Assembly (NCBI GenBank): GCA_905233865.1 | Contig: CAJOGH010000018.1 | Coordinates: forward strand, 1 to 10,315 | Source: an uncultured Atopobiaceae bacterium | Lineage (GTDB): Bacteria; Actinomycetota; Coriobacteriia; Coriobacteriales; Atopobiaceae | Direction: 5' to 3' | Length of the DNA stretch: 10,315 nt | Shown here: positions 1 to 5,446 of the stretch, one piece after another | Numbering within the stretch: the stretch's first letter is position 1 | Layout: every line of letters starts with the position of its first letter | Translations under genes and position numbers: made by a program | Notes under the pieces: generated by a model | The model's database searches: none | Told to the model about the DNA's origin: nothing | The model's input: the letters and a program-made list of their open reading frames with translations, nothing else

Positions 1-14
1 GCATAGCTCTTGTC
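1..14. repeat. Right half of a truncated hairpin of the AAGAGC-RTR-GCTCTT family
   Basis: The window opens with GCATAGCTCTTGTC. This matches the loop and right arm of the perfect hairpin at 1645-1665 (GACAAGAGC-GTA-GCTCTTGTC), with one loop base changed. The left arm would lie outside the window, so this is only a probable partial copy. It sits just beyond the terminator of the lipoprotein gene. Confidence 0.35.
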
Positions 15-16
15 GA

Positions 17-45
17 CAAAGAAAGAGGCCGCCAATGGCGGCCTC
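17..45 (-). terminator. Intrinsic terminator of the DUF4230 pair
   Basis: A perfect 9-bp stem (GAGGCCGCC at 25-33, loop AAT, GGCGGCCTC at 37-45) lies 28 bases beyond the stop codon of the lipoprotein gene. Read on the minus strand it is followed by the T-rich stretch TTTCTTTGT. Stem, short loop and T-tract in the correct orientation support rho-independent termination. A near copy ends the tRNA-Lys transcript at 1711-1739. Confidence 0.8.
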
Positions 46-73
46 AGAACATTCCTGGCGGTCCGACCGAAGG

Positions 74-652
74 CTAGGCATCAACGAAGGTGACCGTATA
101 GGTCTTGCCAAGGGCCTCCCCAACGCCCTTGATATAGCCCTCAACAAGGCTCTTTGCGCGCTCGCGGGCAGCGGCCTTGGTCGTGTCGTCCTGCTCGGCC
201 TTGCCCTGTGCCTGAACAACAGCGGCCTGCAGGGCCTGAGCCTTGTCGTCCCCATTGAGCGGAACTAAAGAGAGCTGCTGATAGGACTTCAAACTCGAGG
301 AGTCAATTACAGGGCTGCCGAGGACCTGAGCCTGCGGCAGGTGGACAACCACATTACCCGACTCATTGGGAGCATCAACCGTCATGTTCGCTATGTCAAC
401 GCCAAACTGAACCGTGGCATCGTACTCAATCCAGTACTCAGTCGAGCCCAGAGTGAAGTTCAAAATGTTGACGTTCTTATCGTTGGAACCAACACAGTGA
501 TAGTATGCCTCCTCTGTCGCGAGCTGAGCGATATCCCTACAGCTTTGATTCCAGTCGACTGGCCCCTTAGGGGAAGCTGCGCAACCCGTCAGCACGAGCG
601 CGAGAGCTGCTCCTATTGACAGGAACGCACCTACGGCGTTGAACTTTCTCAT
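74..652 (-). CDS. Lipoprotein with a DUF4230-like domain
   Basis: A 192-residue predicted lipoprotein. It has a short positive N-terminus (MRK), a hydrophobic stretch, and a clear lipobox LTGC with the lipidated cysteine at residue 24, so the mature protein should be anchored on the outer face of the cytoplasmic membrane. Residues about 65-130 (YWIEYDATVQFGVDI, then a VHLPQAQVLGSPVIDSSSL segment) align by eye with the neighbouring membrane protein and resemble DUF4230, a family of unknown function. The C-terminus has an Ala/Lys/Glu-rich helix and ends in a predicted strand (YTVTFVDA). The ATG overlaps the upstream stop codon as ATGA and is preceded by GGGAGG, so translation is probably coupled. 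Codon use and GC are lower than in the biosynthetic genes nearby. The family call is from memory of the domain pattern; the function is unknown. Confidence 0.85.
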   Translation of the reverse strand: MRKFNAVGAFLSIGAALALVLTGCAASPKGPVDWNQSCRDIAQLATEEAYYHCVGSNDKNVNILNFTLGSTEYWIEYDATVQFGVDIANMTVDAPNESGNVVVHLPQAQVLGSPVIDSSSLKSYQQLSLVPLNGDDKAQALQAAVVQAQGKAEQDDTTKAAARERAKSLVEGYIKGVGEALGKTYTVTFVDA

Positions 653-1542
653 TGCTGCTCGCCTCCCGCCTGCGTAGTAGCAACCTGCTGCTCACTCGCC
701 AGCTTAGTTGCAGCCGCTTGATCCCAACTGATGGTATAGCCGGCTTCATCAAGGATGCTCTTTGTCAGACCCTCAATCGCCTTCTGAGCATTCTTCGTAG
801 CAGCCTCGCGCATACGCGCACTGTTTGCGGCCTCGTTCTTTGCGTCTTCCTCGCAAAGGGAAAGCGCCTCTCCCATGTCGAGGTCAAAGGGCTCGTTCAA
901 AAACGATAGCGAGCCGGCGTCAACGGATGTGCCAGCAATGACAGGATCGGGGACTATTGGATAGATAACCTTGTTCGCGTCATCGTGTACAAACCTTACC
1001 TTGTCGAAGTCAACGGTTGAGGTAACAGTCGCGGTGTACTTGACCATGTAGTCAAAGATTGGCGCGCGCATGTCGCCAACGTACGCTTCCTTGGTCGTCA
1101 CCCCGTCATAGCGCATCTGCGCTGTATTGAGCTTTGAGATGGCGACGACCTTCATGAGCTGCGCGTCACCGACTGGATGGGTTTCTACCTTGACGAGGCT
1201 CAACCCCAAAAGAGCCACCACGCCAATGAGTGCAGCACATACAACGACAACTATTGCAATCTTAGGACCCTTGCTCAGGCCGTTGAACGCCTTGAGGGCG
1301 GCGCGCCTGTTCTTGTCACGCCTCGCGGCGCTCTTTTCCTTGGCCTTGGCCTTTTCCTTGGCTGCCTCTGCCTTCGCCTTTTTGGCCTCCAGACGTGCCA
1401 ATTCAAGCTCAGACTCGCTTACGGCAGCCTGACTCGATTCGCAAGCCTCGTGAGACTCTTGAGCGGGAGGGTCGGTGTTTGGTGCATCAAGGTCAACGTC
1501 AGTCTGTTCGACGTCGTCGCTCAGATCAGTCTCGTCGCTCAC
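649..1542 (-). CDS. Membrane-anchored DUF4230-like protein with cytoplasmic coiled coil
   Basis: A 297-residue protein with four regions. Residues 1-45 are acidic and low-complexity. Residues about 46-85 are Ala/Lys/Glu/Arg-rich and probably helical or coiled-coil. A single membrane segment follows at about 94-116 (KIAIVVVVCAALIGVVALLG), and then an extracytoplasmic domain. That domain contains YMVKYTATVTSTVDFDKV and VPDPVIAGTSVDAGSL, which parallel YWIEYDATVQFGVDIANM and LPQAQVLGSPVIDSSSL in the downstream lipoprotein, so the two look like tandem paralogues of a DUF4230-like fold. The start is GTG, chosen because AGGAGG lies five bases upstream. Positive charge on the N-terminal side of the membrane segment places the N-terminus inside. 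First gene of a two-gene operon. No catalytic motif is visible; a structural, sensing or binding role is possible but unproven. Confidence 0.85.
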   Translation of the reverse strand: MSDETDLSDDVEQTDVDLDAPNTDPPAQESHEACESSQAAVSESELELARLEAKKAKAEAAKEKAKAKEKSAARRDKNRRAALKAFNGLSKGPKIAIVVVVCAALIGVVALLGLSLVKVETHPVGDAQLMKVVAISKLNTAQMRYDGVTTKEAYVGDMRAPIFDYMVKYTATVTSTVDFDKVRFVHDDANKVIYPIVPDPVIAGTSVDAGSLSFLNEPFDLDMGEALSLCEEDAKNEAANSARMREAATKNAQKAIEGLTKSILDEAGYTISWDQAAATKLASEQQVATTQAGGEQQ

Positions 1543-1565
1543 GCGAGCCTCCTAACATGTGCCGT

Positions 1566-1596
1566 ATTCTAAAAAGACTCGTTTGAATCCTATCAA
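1566..1596 (-). promoter_or_regulatory. Candidate promoter of the DUF4230 pair
   Basis: On the minus strand TTGATA (1591-1596) and TAGAAT (1566-1571) resemble -35 and -10 boxes. The 19-base spacer is longer than ideal. The implied start would leave a leader of roughly 15 bases with AGGAGG in it. No better candidate is visible before the GTG start. Confidence 0.4.
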
Positions 1597-1644
1597 AGCG
1601 TGCACTGTCAGAACTCCGCATGCGCCGCTGTCTCCGTGAACGGC

Positions 1645-1665
1645 GACAAGAGCGTAGCTCTTGTC
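1645..1665. repeat. Perfect 9-bp hairpin (GACAAGAGC-GTA-GCTCTTGTC)
   Basis: A perfect inverted repeat with a 3-base loop. Its core AAGAGC-GTR-GCTCTT is shared with the terminators at 3156-3192 and 5837-5873 and, in part, with the first 14 bases of the window. There is no T-tract on either side, so it is a degenerate member of that family or a structural element, not a clear terminator. Confidence 0.6.
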
Positions 1666-1670
1666 AACTA

Positions 1671-1695
1671 ACGGGTTCGAATCCCTGCCGGATCC
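1671..1695 (+). pseudogene. tRNA T-arm / 3'-end relic, inverted relative to tRNA-Lys
   Basis: GGGTTCGAATCCCTGCCGG at 1673-1691 is an exact 19-base reverse complement of the T-arm and acceptor 3' strand of the tRNA-Lys gene at 1757-1775, and similarity continues with one indel to 1695. No D-arm, anticodon arm or CCA is attached, and the outer two T-stem pairs are broken. It is therefore not a working tRNA. It could be a duplicated and inverted tRNA fragment, an old attachment-site scar, or the remains of another tRNA gene on the plus strand. Confidence 0.6.
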
Positions 1696-1710
1696 GAAGA
1701 CAAGTCAAGG

Positions 1711-1739
1711 CAAAAGAAAAGGCCGCCATTGGCGACCTC
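1711..1739 (-). terminator. Terminator of the tRNA-His/tRNA-Lys transcript
   Basis: Read on the minus strand, GAGGTCGCC (1739-1731), loop AAT and GGCGGCCTT (1727-1719) form a 9-bp stem with two G-T pairs. It is followed directly by TTCTTTTG. It begins 11 bases beyond the CCA end of tRNA-Lys. Stem and loop closely match the terminator at 25-45. Confidence 0.8.
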
Positions 1740-1749
1740 GGAAAGTTCG

Positions 1750-1825
1750 TGGTGGACCGGCAGGGATTCGAACCCTGGACCTTGGGATTAAGAGTCCCCT
1801 GCTCTACCAGCTGAGCTACCGGTCC
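1750..1825 (-). tRNA. tRNA-Lys (anticodon CTT)
   Basis: A 76-base cloverleaf. The acceptor stem is GGACCGG/CCGGTCC and the D-stem GCTC/GAGC. The anticodon loop is CTCTTAA (anticodon CTT, U33 present), the T-stem CAGGG/CCCTG and the T-loop TTCGAAT. The discriminator is A and CCA is encoded. The outermost anticodon-stem pair is a G-A mismatch. It lies 13 bases downstream of tRNA-His and is probably co-transcribed with it. Confidence 0.95.
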
Positions 1826-1838
1826 GTATTCTGTTGTA

Positions 1839-1915
1839 TGGGGTGGGTGAAGGGGCTCGAACCCTCGACCTACGGAGCCACGGTCCGTCGCTCTTCCAAC
1901 TGAGCTACACCCACC
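1839..1915 (-). tRNA. tRNA-His (anticodon GTG) with C at position 33
   Basis: The acceptor stem GTGGGTG/CACCCAC is preceded by an encoded G-1 (1915) opposite discriminator C73 (1842), the hallmark identity elements of tRNA-His, and CCA is encoded. The D-stem is GCTC/GAGC, the anticodon stem ACGGA/TCCGT and the loop CCGTGGC, giving anticodon GTG. Position 33 (1882 on the plus strand) reads C instead of the nearly universal U. The T-stem is GAGGG/CCCTT with T-loop TTCGAGC. First gene of the tRNA-His/tRNA-Lys transcript. Confidence 0.93.
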
Positions 1916-1945
1916 ATCACGGCCACCTCGTTAAGCAGCTCGATT

Positions 1946-1975
1946 ACTATACGCAATAGGCACCCCTATTTGCAA
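1946..1975 (-). promoter_or_regulatory. Promoter of the tRNA-His/tRNA-Lys transcript
   Basis: On the minus strand TTGCAA (1970-1975) and TATAGT (1946-1951) are separated by 18 bases, about 30 bases upstream of the tRNA-His 5' end. The spacer holds a perfect dyad AATAGG-CACC-CCTATT (1955-1970) that could be an operator or chance. The region 1916-2040 is the divergent intergenic space shared with the Nudix gene, for which I see no convincing promoter. Confidence 0.6.
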
Positions 1976-2040
1976 GCAAAACTTGCGCGTCACGTTTGCT
2001 TCACAACCCCACTCGTAACCCAAGTTCCAAGGAGACCCGC

Positions 2041-2625
2041 ATGACCGACCTTGACCTGCTAAAACAGGCGCTCGAACCTGACAAGCGCCTTGTGGAGGAA
2101 CCCATGCACACGAGCCCCCAATGGCGCGGGCGCGTCTTTGGCGTGGACGTCATGGACGTGACGCAGCCCGACGGACGCACGGGCAGGCGCGAGCTCGTCC
2201 GCCACAACGGAGGCTGCGGCGTGGTGGCCGTGCGCGACGACGGTCGCATGTGCCTGGTGCGCCAGTGGCGCGTGGCGTTGGGCCGCATGACAGTGGAGAT
2301 TCCCGCAGGCCGCATAGAGCGCGGCGAGGACGCGGCTGACGCGGCGGCGCGCGAGCTGGTGGAGGAGACAGGGCTCGTGAGCACAAAGCCCCTCGAGCAG
2401 GTGGCCACAAGCTACGGCTCTCCCGGCTTCACGGACGAGTGCACGCGCATCTTCTACGCCGACCAGCTTGAGCAGGGGCCGGCGCGGCCCGATGACGACG
2501 AGTTCGTCGGCGTGCTCTGGGCAGACCCCGCCGCTGTGGTACAGGCCTCGCTTGACGGGCTCGTGGTAGACGCCAAGACCATCATCGGAGCCTACGTTGC
2601 CACCTCTCGCCAGCGCCCGTGCTAG
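2041..2625 (+). CDS. Nudix hydrolase, ADP-ribose pyrophosphatase type
   Basis: A 194-residue cytoplasmic hydrolase predicted to cleave ADP-ribose or a similar nucleoside diphosphate into AMP and a sugar phosphate. A complete Nudix box runs from G90 to V113: GRIERGE, seven residues, then RELVEETG, with metal ligands expected among E105, E108 and E109. SPGFTDE at about 127-133, sixteen residues or so beyond the box, is the signature usually seen in ADP-ribose pyrophosphatases; RQWRVALGRMTVEIPAG just before the box also fits that subgroup. The ATG at 2041 was chosen because AAGGAGA lies five bases upstream; an in-frame ATG 15 codons earlier has no comparable site. Its stop codon is 12 bases before tRNA-Arg, and the tRNA promoter may overlap the gene's end. 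Exact substrate is not determinable here. Confidence 0.92.
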   Translation: MTDLDLLKQALEPDKRLVEEPMHTSPQWRGRVFGVDVMDVTQPDGRTGRRELVRHNGGCGVVAVRDDGRMCLVRQWRVALGRMTVEIPAGRIERGEDAADAAARELVEETGLVSTKPLEQVATSYGSPGFTDECTRIFYADQLEQGPARPDDDEFVGVLWADPAAVVQASLDGLVVDAKTIIGAYVATSRQRPC

Positions 2626-2628
2626 TAT
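2623..2628 (+). promoter_or_regulatory. Candidate -10 box for tRNA-Arg
   Basis: TAGTAT overlaps the stop codon of the Nudix gene and lies about 10 bases before the tRNA-Arg 5' end. The nearest -35-like hexamer, TTGCCA at 2597-2602, is 20 bases away, so the match is weak. Read-through from the Nudix gene is the alternative. Confidence 0.3.
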
Positions 2629-2637
2629 TGTGCCTAC

Positions 2638-2714
2638 GCGCTCGTAGCTCAATTGGATAGAGTACCGGACTTCTAATCCGTCGGTTGAGGGTTCGAGTCC
2701 CTCCGAGCGCACCA
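2638..2714 (+). tRNA. tRNA-Arg (anticodon TCT)
   Basis: A 77-base cloverleaf. The acceptor stem is GCGCTCG/CGAGCGC, the D-stem GCTC/GAGT and the anticodon stem CCGGA/TCCGT. The loop is CTTCTAA (anticodon TCT, U33 present), the T-stem GAGGG/CCCTC and the T-loop TTCGAGT. The discriminator is A and CCA is encoded. It would read AGA and AGG, rare codons in this GC-rich window. No T-tract terminator follows; the ybjQ-like gene begins 97 bases later, so a joint transcript is possible. The gap contains an imperfect hairpin at about 2741-2769 and a 12-base palindrome at 2770-2781. Confidence 0.95.
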
Positions 2715-2810
2715 TTTGGCCAACCGCGCAGCGGGCACGCACCCCCTGCGCCAGCAACGCAGCAGGGGTCGCAAGCTTGCGCGCGTCCCCGGCAGACCAA
2801 GGAGGAAGAT

Positions 2811-3122
2811 ATGCTGGTTACTACAAGCGACATTATCCCCGGCAAGCAGGTCGAGGTTCTGGGCCTGGTGTACGGCAACGTCGTCACCTCCAAGAACATC
2901 GCCCGTGACGTGATGGCCGGTTTCAAGAACGTCGTCGGCGGCGAGATCAAGAGCTACACCGACATGATGGCCGAGGGACGCAACGTGGCCGAGGAGCGCA
3001 TGATCGCGCAAGCCCAGGAGATGGGTGCCAATGCCATCGTAAGCGTGCGCTTTTCCGGTGGCGAGATCACCCAGGGCGTGCAGGAGATGCTGGCCTACGG
3101 CACCGCCGTCAAGTACGTGTAG
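2811..3122 (+). CDS. YbjQ/UPF0145 family protein
   Basis: A 103-residue protein that fits the UPF0145/YbjQ family (PF01906) across its whole length. It opens with MLVTTSDIIPGKQVEVLGLVYGN, continues with the helix VMAGFKNVVGGEIKSYTDMMAEGRNVAEERM, and ends with the strand pattern GANAIVSVRF and AYGTAVKY. Members form ring-like oligomers in known structures and are sometimes called heavy-metal-binding, but no firm function is established. There is no signal peptide or membrane segment, so it should be cytoplasmic. AAGGAGG six bases upstream fixes the ATG; longer in-frame readings run back through the tRNA and are not credible. It is closed by the bidirectional terminator at 3156-3192. Confidence 0.9.
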   Translation: MLVTTSDIIPGKQVEVLGLVYGNVVTSKNIARDVMAGFKNVVGGEIKSYTDMMAEGRNVAEERMIAQAQEMGANAIVSVRFSGGEITQGVQEMLAYGTAVKYV

Positions 3123-3155
3123 GGCACAACGGGACGCCTTACAGCGCGTTAGCAA

Positions 3156-3192
3156 AAGGCCGAGAAGAGCGTGGCTCTTCTCGGCCTCTTTC
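3156..3192. terminator. Bidirectional terminator, copy 1 of an exact 37-base repeat
   Basis: A 14-bp perfect stem (3157-3170 with 3174-3187), loop GTG, is flanked by TCTTTC on the plus strand and by TTTTGC read on the minus strand. It lies between the convergent ybjQ-like and aminotransferase genes and can end both. The same 37 bases recur exactly at 5837-5873. Confidence 0.85.
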
Positions 3193-3210
3193 ATAGCGGG
3201 ACGCTGTGGC

Positions 3211-4335
3211 CTAAAGGCTGGCGGCGTACTCGGCAAGCTTGGCAAGACCGGCCTTGAAGTACTCGACGTCGCCGTAGCCATAGCCGATGCGGAAGCCATG
3301 CTCCATATTGAAGCACATACCGTGGCAGACGAGTGCGCCGGTCTTGTCAAAGAGATCCTCGCAGAACTCCTTTGTGGGAATGTCCCAGTCATAGGTGAGG
3401 AAGCTCGTGGAGCCCTTGGACTGGCACGCAAGGTGGAAGTGCGGCTGGCCCTCGAGCCACTCGTTAAGCGCGGCGCGACCCTCCTCGCAGATCTTGCGGT
3501 TGCGGGCAAAGATCTGGTCCTTGTGCTCCAGAATGATGGCCGCCAGAAGCTCGGTGATGGGGCTCTCGCAGATGGTGTTAAACGAGCGCAGGTTCTTGAT
3601 AACGTGCGTGAGGCCAAGGTCGCGCGTGACAATCCAGCCGATGCGCAGGCCAGCAGAGCTAAAGACCTTGCTCGTGCCGCCCGTGGAGATGCCGCGCTCG
3701 TAGATGTCAACGATAGAGGCGGCATAGCCCTCGGTCAGGCCGCGGTAGATCTCATCGCACACAACGTAGGCACCAACCGGCCGCGCGATAGCGGCAAGCT
3801 CCTCCAGCTCATCGCGGCTCATTCCATATCCCGTGGGATTGGAAGGGCTGGTGAGGAAGATCGCCTTGGTCTTGCCGTCAACGAGGTCGGCCAGCTTGCG
3901 GAAGTTTATGCCAAACCCATCCTCGGGGCCACACACGTATTGGCGCACCTCACAGCCAAGGGCCGCCGGGATTGAGACGAATTGCTGGTAAGACGGGACG
4001 ACCACGATGACGTTGTCGCCCTTTTCGCAGAGGGCATAGCAGGTCAGCGCATTGGCGCTGGTGGCACCGTGAACAACCAAGACGTTGTCGGCCGTGATGC
4101 TTGGGGTCTCAAAGAGGCCCGCGATGGCGTCCTTGAGGCGGGGCATGCCCTCGAAGTACCCGTAGTGCAGGCTCATGTGGGCGATCTGGTCCATGACCTC
4201 ATCCTTATTGACGCCAGGCAGGGACAGGAGCTCCTGCATGTCCATGGGCTTGCAGCAACTGGAGCCCATGTTGTACGTCGCGATGGCGTCGTAGGGGTTG
4301 AGCCACCACTCAAGTTCGAACTTCTCGATATTCAT
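3211..4335 (-). CDS. Fold-type-I PLP aminotransferase (class I/II)
   Basis: A 374-residue cytoplasmic enzyme of the aspartate-aminotransferase fold. Visible landmarks are HGATSAN (89-95, cofactor phosphate region), PSYQQF (114-119), SPSNPTG (163-169), CDEIYRG (193-199, with D194 for the pyridine nitrogen), TSKVFSSAGLRIGW with the Schiff-base lysine K223 and R231, and R349 in GFRIGYG as the likely substrate-carboxylate arginine. All key residues are present, so it should be active. I chose the ATG at 4335, with AAAGG eight bases upstream; a GTG three codons earlier overlaps that site. It lies 100 bases downstream of the cyclodeaminase-like gene on the same strand, with no T-tract terminator between, so the two are probably an operon. 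Overall layout recalls the capreomycidine-synthase-like group, but that is a weak impression; the substrate is unknown. Confidence 0.9.
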   Translation of the reverse strand: MNIEKFELEWWLNPYDAIATYNMGSSCCKPMDMQELLSLPGVNKDEVMDQIAHMSLHYGYFEGMPRLKDAIAGLFETPSITADNVLVVHGATSANALTCYALCEKGDNVIVVVPSYQQFVSIPAALGCEVRQYVCGPEDGFGINFRKLADLVDGKTKAIFLTSPSNPTGYGMSRDELEELAAIARPVGAYVVCDEIYRGLTEGYAASIVDIYERGISTGGTSKVFSSAGLRIGWIVTRDLGLTHVIKNLRSFNTICESPITELLAAIILEHKDQIFARNRKICEEGRAALNEWLEGQPHFHLACQSKGSTSFLTYDWDIPTKEFCEDLFDKTGALVCHGMCFNMEHGFRIGYGYGDVEYFKAGLAKLAEYAASL

Positions 4336-4435
4336 GTGAAACACCTTTCGTGTGATAGACGGGAGGGTTCGCCACGCGACGCATCAGCCGCGCGGCCTGG
4401 TCGGGCCGAGGCCCGTATGGGGAGCGCTTGGGCTG

Positions 4436-5446
4436 TTAGAGATCGGCCACGACGCCGACGCCATCCGCCTCTGCTTGGGAGACGATACGCGCGATGGTCG
4501 CGAGGTCCTGCAGCGAAAGACCGGTCGAATCAAAGACGGTGACCTGGTCGTTGCTCGAGCGGCCGGGCAGGTCGCCAGCAATGACGGCGCCAATCTCGTC
4601 GAACTTGTCGGGAAGCACGCCCTGCTCGTGAGGAAGCTCGCACTCCCCTACCGTCAGGCACTGGTGGACGTCGTCGGCAACGACGCGGGCACGTGCCAGC
4701 AGTGCGGACTCGACCTCTTGCTTGCCGGACTTGTCGGCACCGACGCACGACAGGTGCGTTCCCGGCCGCACCCACTCGTCCTTAAGGTAGGGGTCGTAGC
4801 TGGGCGTGGCCGTCATGATGACGTCGGCCTGGCGAACAGCCGCCTCGAGGCCGTCGGTCTCTATGGCAGGGATGTCCGCGTCACAGCCAGACAGAAGGCC
4901 CTCGACACTGGCTTGGATCTCGCCAAGACGCTCGTCAGAGGTCCGGCCGTGCAGGGGGTTGGTGATTACCACGCGGCTAAGCTGAGGCAGGGCCAACAGG
5001 TTCGCGGAGATCAGGTAGGGACAGAGCCCGCCGTCACCACACACGACAAGCACCTCAGCGTCCTTGCGCGCCAGCCACTTGGCGCCCACGGCACCAGCAG
5101 CGCCCGTGCGGTAGCGCGTGATGGGCATTGCGTTGAGCACGGCCTTAGGCGCGCCGGTCGCATAGTCAAACACCAGCGACGTTCCGTGGTAGACCGGAAG
5201 ACCGCGCTCGGGATTGTCGTAGTAGCAGCTGATGGCCTTGAGTCCCCAGATGCCATCGCCGTCAAGGTTGCCGCTCTTGAGGTCCATGTCACGCACGCCG
5301 TCCACGAACTCGTGGAACAGCAGCGGCCACACGGATGCCTGACCCGCGTGCTTTTGCGCGTAAGCCGCCTCGACGGCCTCAAGGGCCATGGGAATGCTCA
5401 CCAGCCGCGAGACCTCGTCGGCATTAAGAATGCGTATGTGATCCAT
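4436..5446 (-). CDS. Ornithine cyclodeaminase / mu-crystallin family protein
   Basis: A 336-residue NAD(P)-dependent enzyme of the OCD/mu-crystallin family (PF02423). Members include ornithine cyclodeaminases, alanine or ketimine reductases, and N-substituted amino acid dehydrogenases. Family landmarks in order are GLKAISCYYDNPERGLP (K70, substrate carboxylate), FDYATGAPKAVLNA, ITRYRTGAAGAVGAKWLA (R113), HLSCVGADKSGKQEVES (D238, catalytic aspartate position), VVADDVHQCLTVGE, and the C-terminal VTVFDSTGLSLQDLA. The dinucleotide loop reads VVCGDGGLCPY (residues 134-144) instead of the usual GxGxQA, so cofactor binding or activity may differ. The ATG at 5446 has GGAGG five bases upstream; a 46-codon in-frame extension lacks such a site and family similarity. 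First gene of the pair with the aminotransferase. Confidence 0.88.
   Translation of the reverse strand: MDHIRILNADEVSRLVSIPMALEAVEAAYAQKHAGQASVWPLLFHEFVDGVRDMDLKSGNLDGDGIWGLKAISCYYDNPERGLPVYHGTSLVFDYATGAPKAVLNAMPITRYRTGAAGAVGAKWLARKDAEVLVVCGDGGLCPYLISANLLALPQLSRVVITNPLHGRTSDERLGEIQASVEGLLSGCDADIPAIETDGLEAAVRQADVIMTATPSYDPYLKDEWVRPGTHLSCVGADKSGKQEVESALLARARVVADDVHQCLTVGECELPHEQGVLPDKFDEIGAVIAGDLPGRSSNDQVTVFDSTGLSLQDLATIARIVSQAEADGVGVVADL

Noticed and set aside
4402..4415. CGGGCC-GA-GGCCCG hairpin between the cyclodeaminase-like and aminotransferase genes as a terminator
   Set aside because: The loop is too short as written and there is no T-tract on the minus strand; the pair is better read as one operon.
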